Shown here one piece after another: positions 36,714-44,868 of a DNA stretch of 64,000 nucleotides (positions are counted from its first letter, which is position 1; the number at the start of each line of letters is the position of its first letter). This stretch comes from an uncultured Draconibacterium sp. GTDB lineage: Bacteria > Bacteroidota > Bacteroidia > Bacteroidales > Prolixibacteraceae. The DNA lies in contig CANLMQ010000002.1 in the NCBI GenBank assembly GCA_947492175.1, positions 1 through 64,000 on the forward strand. The letters run 5' to 3'. A program made the position numbers and the translations under genes. The notes below the pieces were generated by a model. It made no database searches and was not told the origin of the DNA. It saw only the letters and a program-made list of their open reading frames with translations.

Positions 36714-38072
36714 GTGAAAAATAATATAAAACAAACCTTACGCATTATCGCAGGCATGTTATTGTTAGCCATGGCTTTTACTGCTTGTGATGACAGGAAT
36801 GATTTGGGTTTTGAGATGCTACCCGGAGAAGATCTGATAAACGTTAAAAACGTTATTGTCAAAGATGAGATTACAGCTTATACCCATACCGAAGACAAAT
36901 TAATAAGCAGCGGTGGCATAAGTTTGCTGGGAAGTTTAAATGATCCTGTTTTTGGTAAAACACATATTAACTTTGCTGCCCAGTTCCGTTTATCTTCATA
37001 CCCGAACTATGAAGAATTCTCAGGTTTTGGAACAAATCCGGTCGCAGATTCAGTAAGACTTTATTTATACTTTCGTAATGTATACGGCGATACCATTACT
37101 TCTCAAAATTTCAAAGTTTACGAGATGGCAGAATCGCTCGATCCATATGCCGAATATACGCAAGACATTGATTTAAAATCGATGGTTTACAATAACCTGC
37201 TGGGAGAAATTACTTATCTGCCTAAAATCAAGATGGACTCGACTGAAACAGATACTCTTTACCAATTGATTACTATTCCTCTTGATAATTCACTTGGAGA
37301 CAAACTAATTAATGCCGATTCTTTAGACATGATAACCAACGATATATTCCTTCAGTTTTTTAAAGGATTATATGTTGAAGCAGAAGACATTAATGGTGCA
37401 GTTGGTAATATGATTACTCTTGATGCCGCCTCCAGCAGTTCATTCCAGGGCTCGGCGCTTGGGGTATATTTTAATAACGATGAAATTGTTGCCGACACGG
37501 CTCTTACTGACACCTCGTTTTTTAAATCGTATGTTATTAGCCAATACAGCGCCCGCGTGAACAGCATTGAGAACGACTATACAGGAACTCCTTTTGAAGA
37601 AAATTTAGACCAGGAAGTTGTGATGGATGAAAATATTTACATTCAACCAACCGGTGGATTAAAAACTAAATTTTTTATTGAAGGATTAGAAAACTGGAAA
37701 GATTCGACTAACACAGCTATTAATAAAGCGGAACTGGTTTTCCAGGTTGACACCATTATTACCGACAAGGAAAATTTTACGCCACCAAGCGGGCTTCTTG
37801 TCACATTTATTAACGAAGATGGCGAGGAAAGGCTACTTCCAGATTACCTCTTTAACCCGGGATTTTTTGGAGGTTATTTAAACGACAGTTACGAATACCG
37901 CTTTAATATTACCCAACACTTGCAGGACATTATAAAAGGCGAAGTAGGCAACAATGGTTTTTACCTTTCAACAGGAAGACAAATCAATTATGCCAACCGG
38001 GTTGTTCTCGAAAGTCCGCTTAAAGGTAGCGGCATTCAGTTAAGAATTACCTATTCAAAACTATTAGAATAG
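36714..38072 (+). CDS. DUF4270 lipoprotein (GTG start)
   Basis: A 452-residue lipoprotein with signal KNNIKQTLRIIAGMLLLAMAFTAC (Cys25). The start is a GTG; the first ATG lies 14 codons later inside the hydrophobic core and would remove the basic n-region, so GTG is preferred. The mature N terminus DRNDLGFEMLPGEDLINVKN and later SVRLYLYFRNVYGD are typical of DUF4270, a Bacteroidota surface-protein family of unknown function. In other genomes it follows the same half-length synthase gene (from memory), which suggests a shared envelope-related task. Confidence 0.85.
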   Translation: MKNNIKQTLRIIAGMLLLAMAFTACDDRNDLGFEMLPGEDLINVKNVIVKDEITAYTHTEDKLISSGGISLLGSLNDPVFGKTHINFAAQFRLSSYPNYEEFSGFGTNPVADSVRLYLYFRNVYGDTITSQNFKVYEMAESLDPYAEYTQDIDLKSMVYNNLLGEITYLPKIKMDSTETDTLYQLITIPLDNSLGDKLINADSLDMITNDIFLQFFKGLYVEAEDINGAVGNMITLDAASSSSFQGSALGVYFNNDEIVADTALTDTSFFKSYVISQYSARVNSIENDYTGTPFEENLDQEVVMDENIYIQPTGGLKTKFFIEGLENWKDSTNTAINKAELVFQVDTIITDKENFTPPSGLLVTFINEDGEERLLPDYLFNPGFFGGYLNDSYEYRFNITQHLQDIIKGEVGNNGFYLSTGRQINYANRVVLESPLKGSGIQLRITYSKLLE

Positions 38073-38085
38073 ATAGCAATAGTAA

Positions 38086-38144
38086 AATACATAAAAGAAG
38101 AAGGGGCAAAACAGCAAGTTTTGCCCCTTCTTCTTTTATGTATT
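38086..38144. terminator. Bidirectional terminator with a 26-bp perfect stem
   Basis: 38086-38111 pairs with 38119-38144 without mismatch around a 7-base loop (CAGCAAG). The core is AAGGGGCAAAA / TTTTGCCCCTT, and the A/T-rich outer arm supplies a U-tract in both directions. It lies between the convergent DUF4270 and DUF4252 genes. Confidence 0.92.
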
Positions 38145-38169
38145 CGCTGCCAAGAAGCAGAATTTAAAT

Positions 38170-39135
38170 CTATTTTGTCGTAATTTTTATAACCGTTCCC
38201 CCTTCTTCTTCATTGTAGCTTTTTACAATTTGCTTAATTTCTTCATCCTGCAATCGTTTTTTAATGTTTTCAGATTTTACCTTTTTCCCATTAATATAAT
38301 ATACGGTGTTGGTGTCGCCCGGAGCACTTAAGAAAATTGGCTGACGCCCATACTTTTCGGCCATTTCACGATATTTTTCAGTCATTTCCATCTGTTTTTG
38401 CGCCTGGAGTTGTGCCTGCTGTTCTATTTTAGCCCGCTGCTCTTCCGACAACTCTGCATGTCTTTCAGCCATTTCGCGTGCCCGGGCTTCCATTTCAGCC
38501 ATACGCTCTTCCGACATCTCGAAATATCCGGCTGATGGGAATTGACCTACATAAGAGCTACTGTTATCTATTTTATAAAGATTCTCCAGCCCCCGCAAAT
38601 TAATAATCTTACTTAAGGACGCCACTGTTGCCAAATCAATATCCCCATTTAGTTCAACAAGATTTGTTGATGCCGATGAATTGGTTAACAATACAAGCGA
38701 AGCTATCCTTTCATCCTCTTTTTTAAGGTAAACTTTTACATCTTCCCCCATTCTTTTCTCGGTTTTAAGAAGCGAATATCCAGCATTTTTATAATGTTCA
38801 ATCACCTCTTTATGAAGATTTTCCAAATCTTCTTTTACGAGCGACGGGTTCTTTTTACCTGCAAAAAAGGCTTCCTCTTTACTCAGATTAAATTTACTTT
38901 GAGCAACTACCAAAATATTGTCCAAATTATTTAATGCTTCGGCAATTTCAGAATCTTCTTCTACATTTTTCTTTTTCAGGTACAGTTCAAACATGTCGCT
39001 AGTAAGCATACTTGCACTAAATCCATCCTCCTCAGCATACCTATCGGTTAACTGTTTAAAAATACTTTGAGACTGCTGCGCCAGCACCGGAAGCGAAATT
39101 ACAAGCGCCAGTACTATTACCGTTATTTTTTTCAT
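38170..39135 (-). CDS. DUF4252 protein with coiled-coil C-terminal extension
   Basis: A 321-residue exported protein (signal MKKITVIVLALVISLPVLAQ). Residues 20-190 match the DUF4252 family (QSIFKQLTDRYAEEDGFSASMLTSDMFELYL ... LVLLTNSSASTNLVELNGDIDL, from memory). Unusually it continues with a Met/Glu/Ala/Arg-rich coiled coil of about 50 residues (EERMAEMEARAREMAERHAEL and QAQLQAQKQMEMTEKYREM) and a short C-terminal domain (NTVYYINGKKVKSENIKKRL). It is the last gene of the sigma / anti-sigma operon, so it is probably the periplasmic output or sensor of that stress circuit. Confidence 0.8.
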   Translation of the reverse strand: MKKITVIVLALVISLPVLAQQSQSIFKQLTDRYAEEDGFSASMLTSDMFELYLKKKNVEEDSEIAEALNNLDNILVVAQSKFNLSKEEAFFAGKKNPSLVKEDLENLHKEVIEHYKNAGYSLLKTEKRMGEDVKVYLKKEDERIASLVLLTNSSASTNLVELNGDIDLATVASLSKIINLRGLENLYKIDNSSSYVGQFPSAGYFEMSEERMAEMEARAREMAERHAELSEEQRAKIEQQAQLQAQKQMEMTEKYREMAEKYGRQPIFLSAPGDTNTVYYINGKKVKSENIKKRLQDEEIKQIVKSYNEEEGGTVIKITTK

Positions 39136-39216
39136 CTTATTATTTTTAATGTTATTTCGTTATTTTTTTCTGTTTTCTTTAAGACCTGCAGTTCCATCAG
39201 AATTATAATCTCTGTT

Positions 39217-39654
39217 TTAATTAATAATTATCTCCACATCGTTATCCACCCAAAGCACAAGCATTTCTTCCTGCTCCTGTGGAGGTTGCAAACTTTCTGA
39301 AACCTGAAAAAGGGCTTGTTCCATTAAAAAAAAGTTATCTGCCATTTGGGTTCTTTTATTAGTTCTAACTCCCAAAAAAACGGTGATGACAATTAGAATT
39401 ACAGCAGCAGCTGAAAAGGCTGAGTAGAATCTCATCCGAATCGTTTTCCTATGATTTTGCGCTGCCAAGACACCAGAAAGAATATCTCCTTCCAATCCTT
39501 CAGGCACAAATGATTCTTTTTCAAAATATTCAAAAATATCTTGTTCTGGCAATCCTTCCTTACTTTCCCGAACAAGCGATTTTAATTCCCGTTCTTCCTC
39601 TAGTGTCGTTTCGGCTTTATAATATTTTTCAAACAAACTGTTTTGACTTGTCAT
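39217..39654 (-). CDS. Putative anti-sigma factor, single-span membrane protein
   Basis: A 145-residue protein from the ATG at 39654 (an in-frame TTG at 39672 adds six residues and is rejected). The cytoplasmic part of about 70 residues begins MTSQNSLFEKYYKAETTLEEE, an arrangement seen in Bacteroidota anti-sigma proteins. One membrane span is at about 75-95 (FSAAAVILIVITVFLGV), and the C-terminal tail ends in acidic and hydrophobic residues. Its 5' end overlaps the sigma gene by 26 bases, so the two are translationally coupled. There is no FecR domain. Anti-sigma function is inferred from context. Confidence 0.72.
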   Translation of the reverse strand: MTSQNSLFEKYYKAETTLEEERELKSLVRESKEGLPEQDIFEYFEKESFVPEGLEGDILSGVLAAQNHRKTIRMRFYSAFSAAAVILIVITVFLGVRTNKRTQMADNFFLMEQALFQVSESLQPPQEQEEMLVLWVDNDVEIIIN

Positions 39655-40150
39655 AATCGTAAATTTTTTCAACTTCCTCTTTTACTTTCTGCCGTGCCCT
39701 CGAAAGGATAACCCGAAGATGCGGCACCTCAAACCCGGTAATTCCCTTAATCTCATCAAACGAAAAACCATCAATATCCCGCAAGCTGATAACAGTCTGG
39801 TATTTTTCGGGCAGTTCAGCAATTACTTTTCGTACACATTCAAATTTCTCTTTTGTTTCCTGACTGTTACCTTCGGCTTCAATATTTAAAAGCTTGTACT
39901 CCTCAGTTTCTTCAATTAGTCCCGGACGTTTCTTTTTTAATAAGTCAAAGCTGTAATTTCTCGCCATCGTGATTATGTACGCCGTTTGATTTTCACACTT
40001 ATTCAAATCGTCCTTTTTATTCCACAATTTCACCATCAAATCCTGCAAGGCATCCCGCGTTTCTTCTTCATTTCTCAGAATACGAAACAACATCGGGTAC
40101 AACTTCCTCGAAAACGGAATTACCTTATTTTTAAACTCTTCTGTGGTCAT
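39629..40150 (-). CDS. ECF sigma-70 factor (DUF4252 operon)
   Basis: A 173-residue sigma factor from ATG 40150; a 28-residue extension to a TTG at 40234 is rejected because it is unlike sigma N termini and lies upstream of the promoter. Region 2 is NEEETRDALQDLMVKLWNKK, and region 4 ends in DIDGFSFDEIKGITGFEVPHLRVILSRARQKV, with the second helix (EVPHLRVIL) diverging from the common NTVK pattern. No SusC gene is attached, so this is an envelope or stress-type ECF unit with its own anti-sigma factor and DUF4252 protein. Confidence 0.9.
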   Translation of the reverse strand: MTTEEFKNKVIPFSRKLYPMLFRILRNEEETRDALQDLMVKLWNKKDDLNKCENQTAYIITMARNYSFDLLKKKRPGLIEETEEYKLLNIEAEGNSQETKEKFECVRKVIAELPEKYQTVISLRDIDGFSFDEIKGITGFEVPHLRVILSRARQKVKEEVEKIYDYDKSKQFV

Positions 40151-40174
40151 CTGTATGTATCGACGAATAACTAT

Positions 40175-40182
40175 CAAAGTTA
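40175..40182 (-). promoter_or_regulatory. TAnnTTTG promoter element for the sigma operon
   Basis: Minus strand TAACTTTG, exact consensus, 25 bases before the sigma ATG at 40150. It supports the shorter start. Confidence 0.55.
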
Positions 40183-40259
40183 TAACAAAAGCACGAGACC
40201 TTTTTTTGATAAAATCAGGAATTTGTTGATTCAAACCTTACAGAATTTACTGAATTATG

Positions 40260-40267
40260 TATTTTTG
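40260..40267 (+). promoter_or_regulatory. TAnnTTTG promoter element for mntP
   Basis: TATTTTTG is an exact match and lies 11 bases before the mntP ATG at 40278, implying a very short leader. It also argues against the upstream ATG at 40257. Confidence 0.45.
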
Positions 40268-40277
40268 CGCCCATTAC

Positions 40278-40847
40278 ATGACAACAACACAACTACTAAC
40301 ATTTTTATTTCTGGGTATCGGGCTAAGTTTCGATTCGTTTGCCGTATCTGTTTCGTGCGGTTTAATGAGACGCGAAATTAAATTCAAACAGGCAGTAATC
40401 GTTGCCGGATCTCTGGCATTCTTTCAAGCACTGTTCCCCGTACTGGGCTGGCTAATAGGAGAAGCAGTAAAAGGTCTGATTTCAAATTTCGACCATTGGA
40501 TTGCATTTGGACTTCTTGCATTTATCGGCGGTAAAATGATAGTTGAAGGATTTAAGGAAGATGGTTCGCTGACGAACTTCAATCCATTTAAATTAAGCGT
40601 ATTAATCGGATTATCAATCGCAACCAGTATCGATGCATTGGTAGTGGGCCTTAGTTTTGGTTTTCTTGATCTTCCAATTCTTTTCCCCGTAGCCGTTATA
40701 GGCTTCGTTACGTTTGTTGCATCAATGCTGGGCATGCTGTTTGGGAAAAATATTTCAGCAAAACGAAGCCATCACTCACTAATTTTAGGAGGTATTATTT
40801 TAATCGCAATCGGTATAAAAATACTGGTTGAACACCTTTGGTTTTAA
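40278..40847 (+). CDS. mntP: Manganese efflux pump MntP
   Basis: A 189-residue inner-membrane exporter from the ATG at 40278 (the ATG at 40257 precedes the promoter element). It has six spans in two related halves, each with a membrane Asp in a conserved motif: GLSFDSFAVSVSCG (first half) and GLSIATSIDALVVGLSFG (second half). The family removes excess Mn2+ and is also implicated in redox stress. The stop codon overlaps the convergent lipoprotein stop in a single TTAA. No Mn riboswitch fits in the short leader. Confidence 0.93.
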   Translation: MTTTQLLTFLFLGIGLSFDSFAVSVSCGLMRREIKFKQAVIVAGSLAFFQALFPVLGWLIGEAVKGLISNFDHWIAFGLLAFIGGKMIVEGFKEDGSLTNFNPFKLSVLIGLSIATSIDALVVGLSFGFLDLPILFPVAVIGFVTFVASMLGMLFGKNISAKRSHHSLILGGIILIAIGIKILVEHLWF

Positions 40848-41248
40848 TCCTGCTTTGTAATCTTTAACAAAACCATATAATCTTTCGTTCGAATTTCCTT
40901 TCCAACAACAGGATAAGGAGAAACTTCAACCAACCCGAAATTATAAATTCCCGAGTTTCCTATCGTTTCGCCTGGCAATTTAAGACTTACGGTATCAACC
41001 ACCGGTTTTTCAATTGCAATTTTAACTTCTACTTCTCCGGCCCAAATACACATTGCTCCGTCAGGACAACGCGAATCGTTAACATCAGCAATAGTAAATC
41101 GTAAATCATGTGCACCCGACAAATATTCCCTGAATATTTGAAATTCTGTTTCTTGCCCGAAATCGAAAATTAATTCGTCGTTGCTTTCCTCCTTGCATGA
41201 AAAAAGGAACAGAATAACTGATAAAAAAAGTACCATCTTCGCCTTCAT
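40844..41248 (-). CDS. Small lipoprotein of unknown function
   Basis: A 134-residue lipoprotein (MKAKMVLFLSVILFLFSCKEE, Cys18). The mature domain has the motif DSRCPDGAMCIWAGEVEVKI, in which two Cys about seven residues apart may form a disulfide or bind metal; this motif recurs in small Bacteroidota lipoproteins I cannot name. Convergent with mntP, sharing stop-codon bases in TTAA (40844-40847). No function assigned. Confidence 0.75.
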   Translation of the reverse strand: MKAKMVLFLSVILFLFSCKEESNDELIFDFGQETEFQIFREYLSGAHDLRFTIADVNDSRCPDGAMCIWAGEVEVKIAIEKPVVDTVSLKLPGETIGNSGIYNFGLVEVSPYPVVGKEIRTKDYMVLLKITKQD

Positions 41249-41368
41249 TGTTCTCTCTTTTTTATAAGATGTAAACTTAAATAAAAGAGTTGCGTTTATT
41301 TTCCGGTGATCCTAAAAACTGGTTGCCGAAAAAACAGTACTTTCACCGAAAATTCAAGAAACATTAAA

Positions 41369-41818
41369 ATGTCGACAATTAGAGTTACAAAAAAATTTCA
41401 TTTTGAAATGGCACACGCCCTTTACAATTACGACGGGTTGTGCAAAAACGTTCATGGACATTCCTATAATCTTGAGATTACTTTGCTGGGGAAAATCAGG
41501 AAAGAGCCGGGCCATCCCAAAGACGGAATGGTAATCGATTTTGGAAATCTTAAAAAATTGGTAAAATCAAATATTGTTAATGTATTTGACCATTCGCTGG
41601 TAGTTAGTTCACTCTTTCCGAAAGAACATATTGAGTCGATGAAAAATGCAACCGAGCGTTTAATTGTTCTTGATTTTCAACCTACTTCTGAAAACCTGGT
41701 CGTATATTTTGCTGAAAAACTTCAACAAGTTCTACCTTCAAATGTTTCACTTTTTAGCATCCGTTTGTACGAAACAGCAACTTCGTATGTCGAGTGGTTT
41801 GCAGCCGACAATGCTTAA
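41369..41818 (+). CDS. queD: 6-carboxytetrahydropterin synthase QueD
   Basis: A 149-residue enzyme from ATG 41369 (an upstream 21-residue extension is unconserved). It converts dihydroneopterin triphosphate to 6-carboxy-5,6,7,8-tetrahydropterin in queuosine synthesis. Zinc and active-site residues are visible: HFEMAHAL, LCKNVHGHSYNLEI (catalytic Cys and two zinc His), VIDFGNLKKLV, FDHSLVV and ETATSYVEW. At 149 residues it is slightly longer than the 120-140 typical, through a loop after GKIRKEPGHPKDG. PTPS homologues exist, but the Cys-x3-HGH spacing fits QueD. Confidence 0.9.
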   Translation: MSTIRVTKKFHFEMAHALYNYDGLCKNVHGHSYNLEITLLGKIRKEPGHPKDGMVIDFGNLKKLVKSNIVNVFDHSLVVSSLFPKEHIESMKNATERLIVLDFQPTSENLVVYFAEKLQQVLPSNVSLFSIRLYETATSYVEWFAADNA

Positions 41819-41845
41819 AACAAAATTTTGAACTTAGATAAATAA

Positions 41846-41877
41846 TGAAAGATGCATTTTGCTTACTTCATCTTTCA
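41846..41877 (+). other. Hairpin between queD and polA
   Basis: TGAAAGATG / CATCTTTCA, a perfect 9-bp stem with a 14-base loop, between the queD stop and the polA start. There is no T-tract, so termination is uncertain. Confidence 0.4.
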
Positions 41878-41914
41878 AACTCTGTAAACATTAAAAACAT
41901 AAAAACACAATACT

Positions 41915-44686
41915 ATGTCTGAATCTGGTCAGCAAAAACTTTTTCTTTTAGATGCTTTCGCATTGATTTATCGTAGCTATTTTGCATTTATTCGTAATCC
42001 CCGTTTTAACTCAAAAGGGCTAAATACCTCGGCAATGCTGGGAGTAACCAATACGATAATTCAGGTTCTGGAAAAAGAAGACCCACATTATATTGGAGTC
42101 GTTTTTGATGTTTCGGCACCAACCTTCCGCCACGAAATGTTTAAGGAGTACAAGGCTCATCGTGAAGAAATGCCGGAAGATTTACGCAAGTCAATTCCTT
42201 ACATCCGAAAAATAATTGAAGCGTTTAATATCCCGATTATTGAAAAGGCCGGCTATGAAGCTGACGATGTTATTGGAACACTCGCAAAAAAAGCAGAAAA
42301 AGAAGGTTTTTCAACCTACATGATGACTCCGGATAAGGATTACGCTCAACTGGTTTCCGACAACATTTTTATGTTTAAACCCGGCAAAGCCGGTGGCGAT
42401 GCTGAAGTGTGGGGTTTGCCTGAAGTACAGGAAAGTTTTGGTATTGAAACTCCCGAACAGGTAATCGATATTTTAGGATTAATGGGCGACTCGGCCGATA
42501 ATATACCGGGTTGTCCGGGAGTTGGTCCAAAGTCCGCACAAAAACTGATTGCTGAATTTGGCAGCATCGACGGCATTTACCAGAATACCGATAAACTTAA
42601 AGGAAAACAAAAAGAGCGTCTGATTGAAAATGAAGAGCAAGTGAGGCTCTCACGCGTTTTGGCGACGATTATTCAGGATGTCCCGATTGAATTTGAAAAG
42701 GAAAAACTGATTCACGAAGAACTGAAAAAAGAAGAACTGAGAAAACTTTTTGAGGAGTTGGAATTCAGAACACTCATCGGTAGATTGAAATTAACCGAGA
42801 CACCACCGGAAATGAATATGCAGGGAACACTTTTTGGAACTCCGGAAGTGGCTGTACAAGAAACAAAGTCAACCGAAAATATAGAAACTGTTCCGCATCA
42901 GTATTATCTGGTAGAGAATGAAATGCAGCGTGCCAGTTTACGTGCCGAACTTTCGGTGCAGAAAGAGTTTTGTTTTGACACCGAAACCACTGGATTAGAT
43001 ACACAAACTGCAGAAATTGTTTGTATGTCGTTTGCTTTTAGAGAACACGAAGCCTACTGCGTTACCTTACCCAACCAGCGCGAAGAAGCTCAAAAAATTT
43101 TGGATGAATTCCGCGAAGTTTTTGCCGATGAAAACATAACCAAAATTGGGCAGAACATTAAATACGACATGCAAATTCTGGCAAATTACAGCATCCCGGT
43201 AAAAGGGCCTCTTTACGATACAATGCTGGCACATTACCTTATTCAACCCGACATGAAACACAATTTGGATTTGTTGTGTTTGCAGTATTTAAATTACGAA
43301 AAAGTACCAACCGAAAACCTGATTGGCAAAAAAGGGAAAAACCAGTTGACCATGCGTTCGGTGCCAACTGAAAAGTTGCGCAATTATGCCTGCGAAGATG
43401 CCGACCTTACACTACAGCTTAAAAATGCGCTCGATCCGGAACTGGATAAAGCAGAAGTTCGCGAGTTATTTGCTACAATGGAAATGCCTCTTATTCCTGT
43501 GCTTGCAAGCATGGAAAAGGCAGGTGTTAAATTAAATTCAGAAGAGTTGAATAATTATGCGGTTGTTTTGCGCGAACAAATCATTCAGCTCGAAAAAGAA
43601 ATAATTGAACTGGCCGGAGAAGAATTTAATGTTTCGTCGCCAAAACAACTGGGACCTATTCTTTTCGAAAAATTACAAATAGACAGCAAAGCTAAAAAGA
43701 CAAAAACCAAACAATATTCGACGGCTGAAGAAGTGTTAATTCGTTTGGTTGACCGCCATCCGATTGTTCAAAAAGTACTTGATTTCAGGGGACTTAAAAA
43801 ACTTCTTTCAACCTACGTTGAAGCACTGCCCTTGCTGGTAAATCCCAAAACAGGGAAAATACATACATCGTACAACCAGGCAATTGCTGCAACCGGTCGT
43901 TTAAGTTCGGTAAACCCAAACTTGCAAAATATACCAATCCGCGATGCCGCTGGGCGCGAACTCCGAAAAGCATTTATTCCTTCTGACAAAGAACATATTT
44001 TCTTTTCGGCCGACTACTCGCAAATTGAATTGCGTATAATGGCCGCACTTAGTGAGGACGAAGAAATGCAACGTGCTTTTAACGAAAATAAAGACATTCA
44101 TTCCATAACTGCTTCAAAAATTTACCAGGTACCACTCGACCAGGTAACCCCGGATATGCGCAGAAAAGCAAAAACAGCAAATTTTGGCATTATTTACGGT
44201 ATTTCGGCATTCGGACTTTCTCAAAGGCTGAATATCTCGCGCACTGAGGCCAAGGATTTAATTGACGGTTACTTTGAAAATTTTCCAAAAATCAAACAAT
44301 TTATGGACAAGCAAATTGAACTGGCCAGAAACCAGGGATATGTGCAAACCATAAAAGGACGAAAACGCTACCTAAAAGACATTAACTCGGCCAATGCTGT
44401 TGTTCGTGGGATGGCCGAGCGAAACGCAATTAATGCACCAATTCAGGGTTCTGCTGCCGATATTATTAAAATGGCGATGATAAATATTCATCAAAAAATG
44501 GAGAAACAGAACCTCAAATCAAAAATGATTTTACAGGTACATGATGAATTAAATTTCGATGTTTACAAACCGGAGCTGGAACAGGTAAAACAGCTGGTAA
44601 AAACCGAGATGGAGAATATAGTAAACATTGGAGTGCGATTAACTGTTGAAAGTAATGCAGCTAACAATTGGCTGGATGCACATTAA
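41915..44686 (+). CDS. polA: DNA polymerase I
   Basis: A 923-residue three-domain polymerase for replication gap filling and repair. The 5'-nuclease domain is residues 1-290 (LFLLDAFALIYRSYFAF, AGYEADDVIGTLA, LMGDSADNIPGCPGVGPKSA). The 3'-5' exonuclease near 345-520 keeps its acidic residues (CFDTETTGLD, IGQNIKYDMQIL, YACEDADLTLQL), so proofreading should be active. The polymerase domain has SADYSQIELRIMAALS (motif A), RRKAKTANFGIIYG (motif B) and LQVHDELNFDV (motif C). All catalytic motifs are intact. Confidence 0.97.
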   Translation: MSESGQQKLFLLDAFALIYRSYFAFIRNPRFNSKGLNTSAMLGVTNTIIQVLEKEDPHYIGVVFDVSAPTFRHEMFKEYKAHREEMPEDLRKSIPYIRKIIEAFNIPIIEKAGYEADDVIGTLAKKAEKEGFSTYMMTPDKDYAQLVSDNIFMFKPGKAGGDAEVWGLPEVQESFGIETPEQVIDILGLMGDSADNIPGCPGVGPKSAQKLIAEFGSIDGIYQNTDKLKGKQKERLIENEEQVRLSRVLATIIQDVPIEFEKEKLIHEELKKEELRKLFEELEFRTLIGRLKLTETPPEMNMQGTLFGTPEVAVQETKSTENIETVPHQYYLVENEMQRASLRAELSVQKEFCFDTETTGLDTQTAEIVCMSFAFREHEAYCVTLPNQREEAQKILDEFREVFADENITKIGQNIKYDMQILANYSIPVKGPLYDTMLAHYLIQPDMKHNLDLLCLQYLNYEKVPTENLIGKKGKNQLTMRSVPTEKLRNYACEDADLTLQLKNALDPELDKAEVRELFATMEMPLIPVLASMEKAGVKLNSEELNNYAVVLREQIIQLEKEIIELAGEEFNVSSPKQLGPILFEKLQIDSKAKKTKTKQYSTAEEVLIRLVDRHPIVQKVLDFRGLKKLLSTYVEALPLLVNPKTGKIHTSYNQAIAATGRLSSVNPNLQNIPIRDAAGRELRKAFIPSDKEHIFFSADYSQIELRIMAALSEDEEMQRAFNENKDIHSITASKIYQVPLDQVTPDMRRKAKTANFGIIYGISAFGLSQRLNISRTEAKDLIDGYFENFPKIKQFMDKQIELARNQGYVQTIKGRKRYLKDINSANAVVRGMAERNAINAPIQGSAADIIKMAMINIHQKMEKQNLKSKMILQVHDELNFDVYKPELEQVKQLVKTEMENIVNIGVRLTVESNAANNWLDAH

Positions 44687-44690
44687 ACTT

Positions 44691-44849
44691 ATGAATTACG
44701 AAATTGAAACTGAAGACGACTATAGAGATGCGCTGAAAAGGTTTCTTGAAATCTGCGCCACTCAAAAAGACGAAAAGGAAGTAAAGGAATTGCAATTATT
44801 AATGGATTTAATGGAGAAATATGAACGGGAAAATTGTTCTTCCCAATAA
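44691..44849 (+). CDS. 52-residue HigA-like N-terminal stub
   Basis: A 52-residue frame starting 4 bases after the polA stop: MNYEIETEDDYRDALKRFLE, then KEVKELQLLMDLMEKYERENC. This resembles the N-terminal helical segment of HigA-type antitoxins (the part before the HTH_3 domain, usually ending YEEKHYPI), but the DNA-binding HTH is missing and no toxin gene is nearby. It may be a truncated antitoxin remnant or a stand-alone small protein co-transcribed with polA. A 14-bp palindrome (CCCAAT AA ATTGGG, 44842-44855) covers the stop codon. Confidence 0.55.
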   Translation: MNYEIETEDDYRDALKRFLEICATQKDEKEVKELQLLMDLMEKYERENCSSQ

Positions 44850-44868
44850 ATTGGGTGCAACCCGATTA

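Noticed and set aside
40150..40278. A manganese-sensing riboswitch (yybP-ykoY type) before mntP
   Set aside because: Only 127 bases separate the divergent starts and the promoter box lies 11 bases before mntP, leaving no room for the RNA.
44691..44868. A complete toxin-antitoxin module after polA
   Set aside because: There is no toxin gene and no HTH domain; only an N-terminal HigA-like segment is seen.
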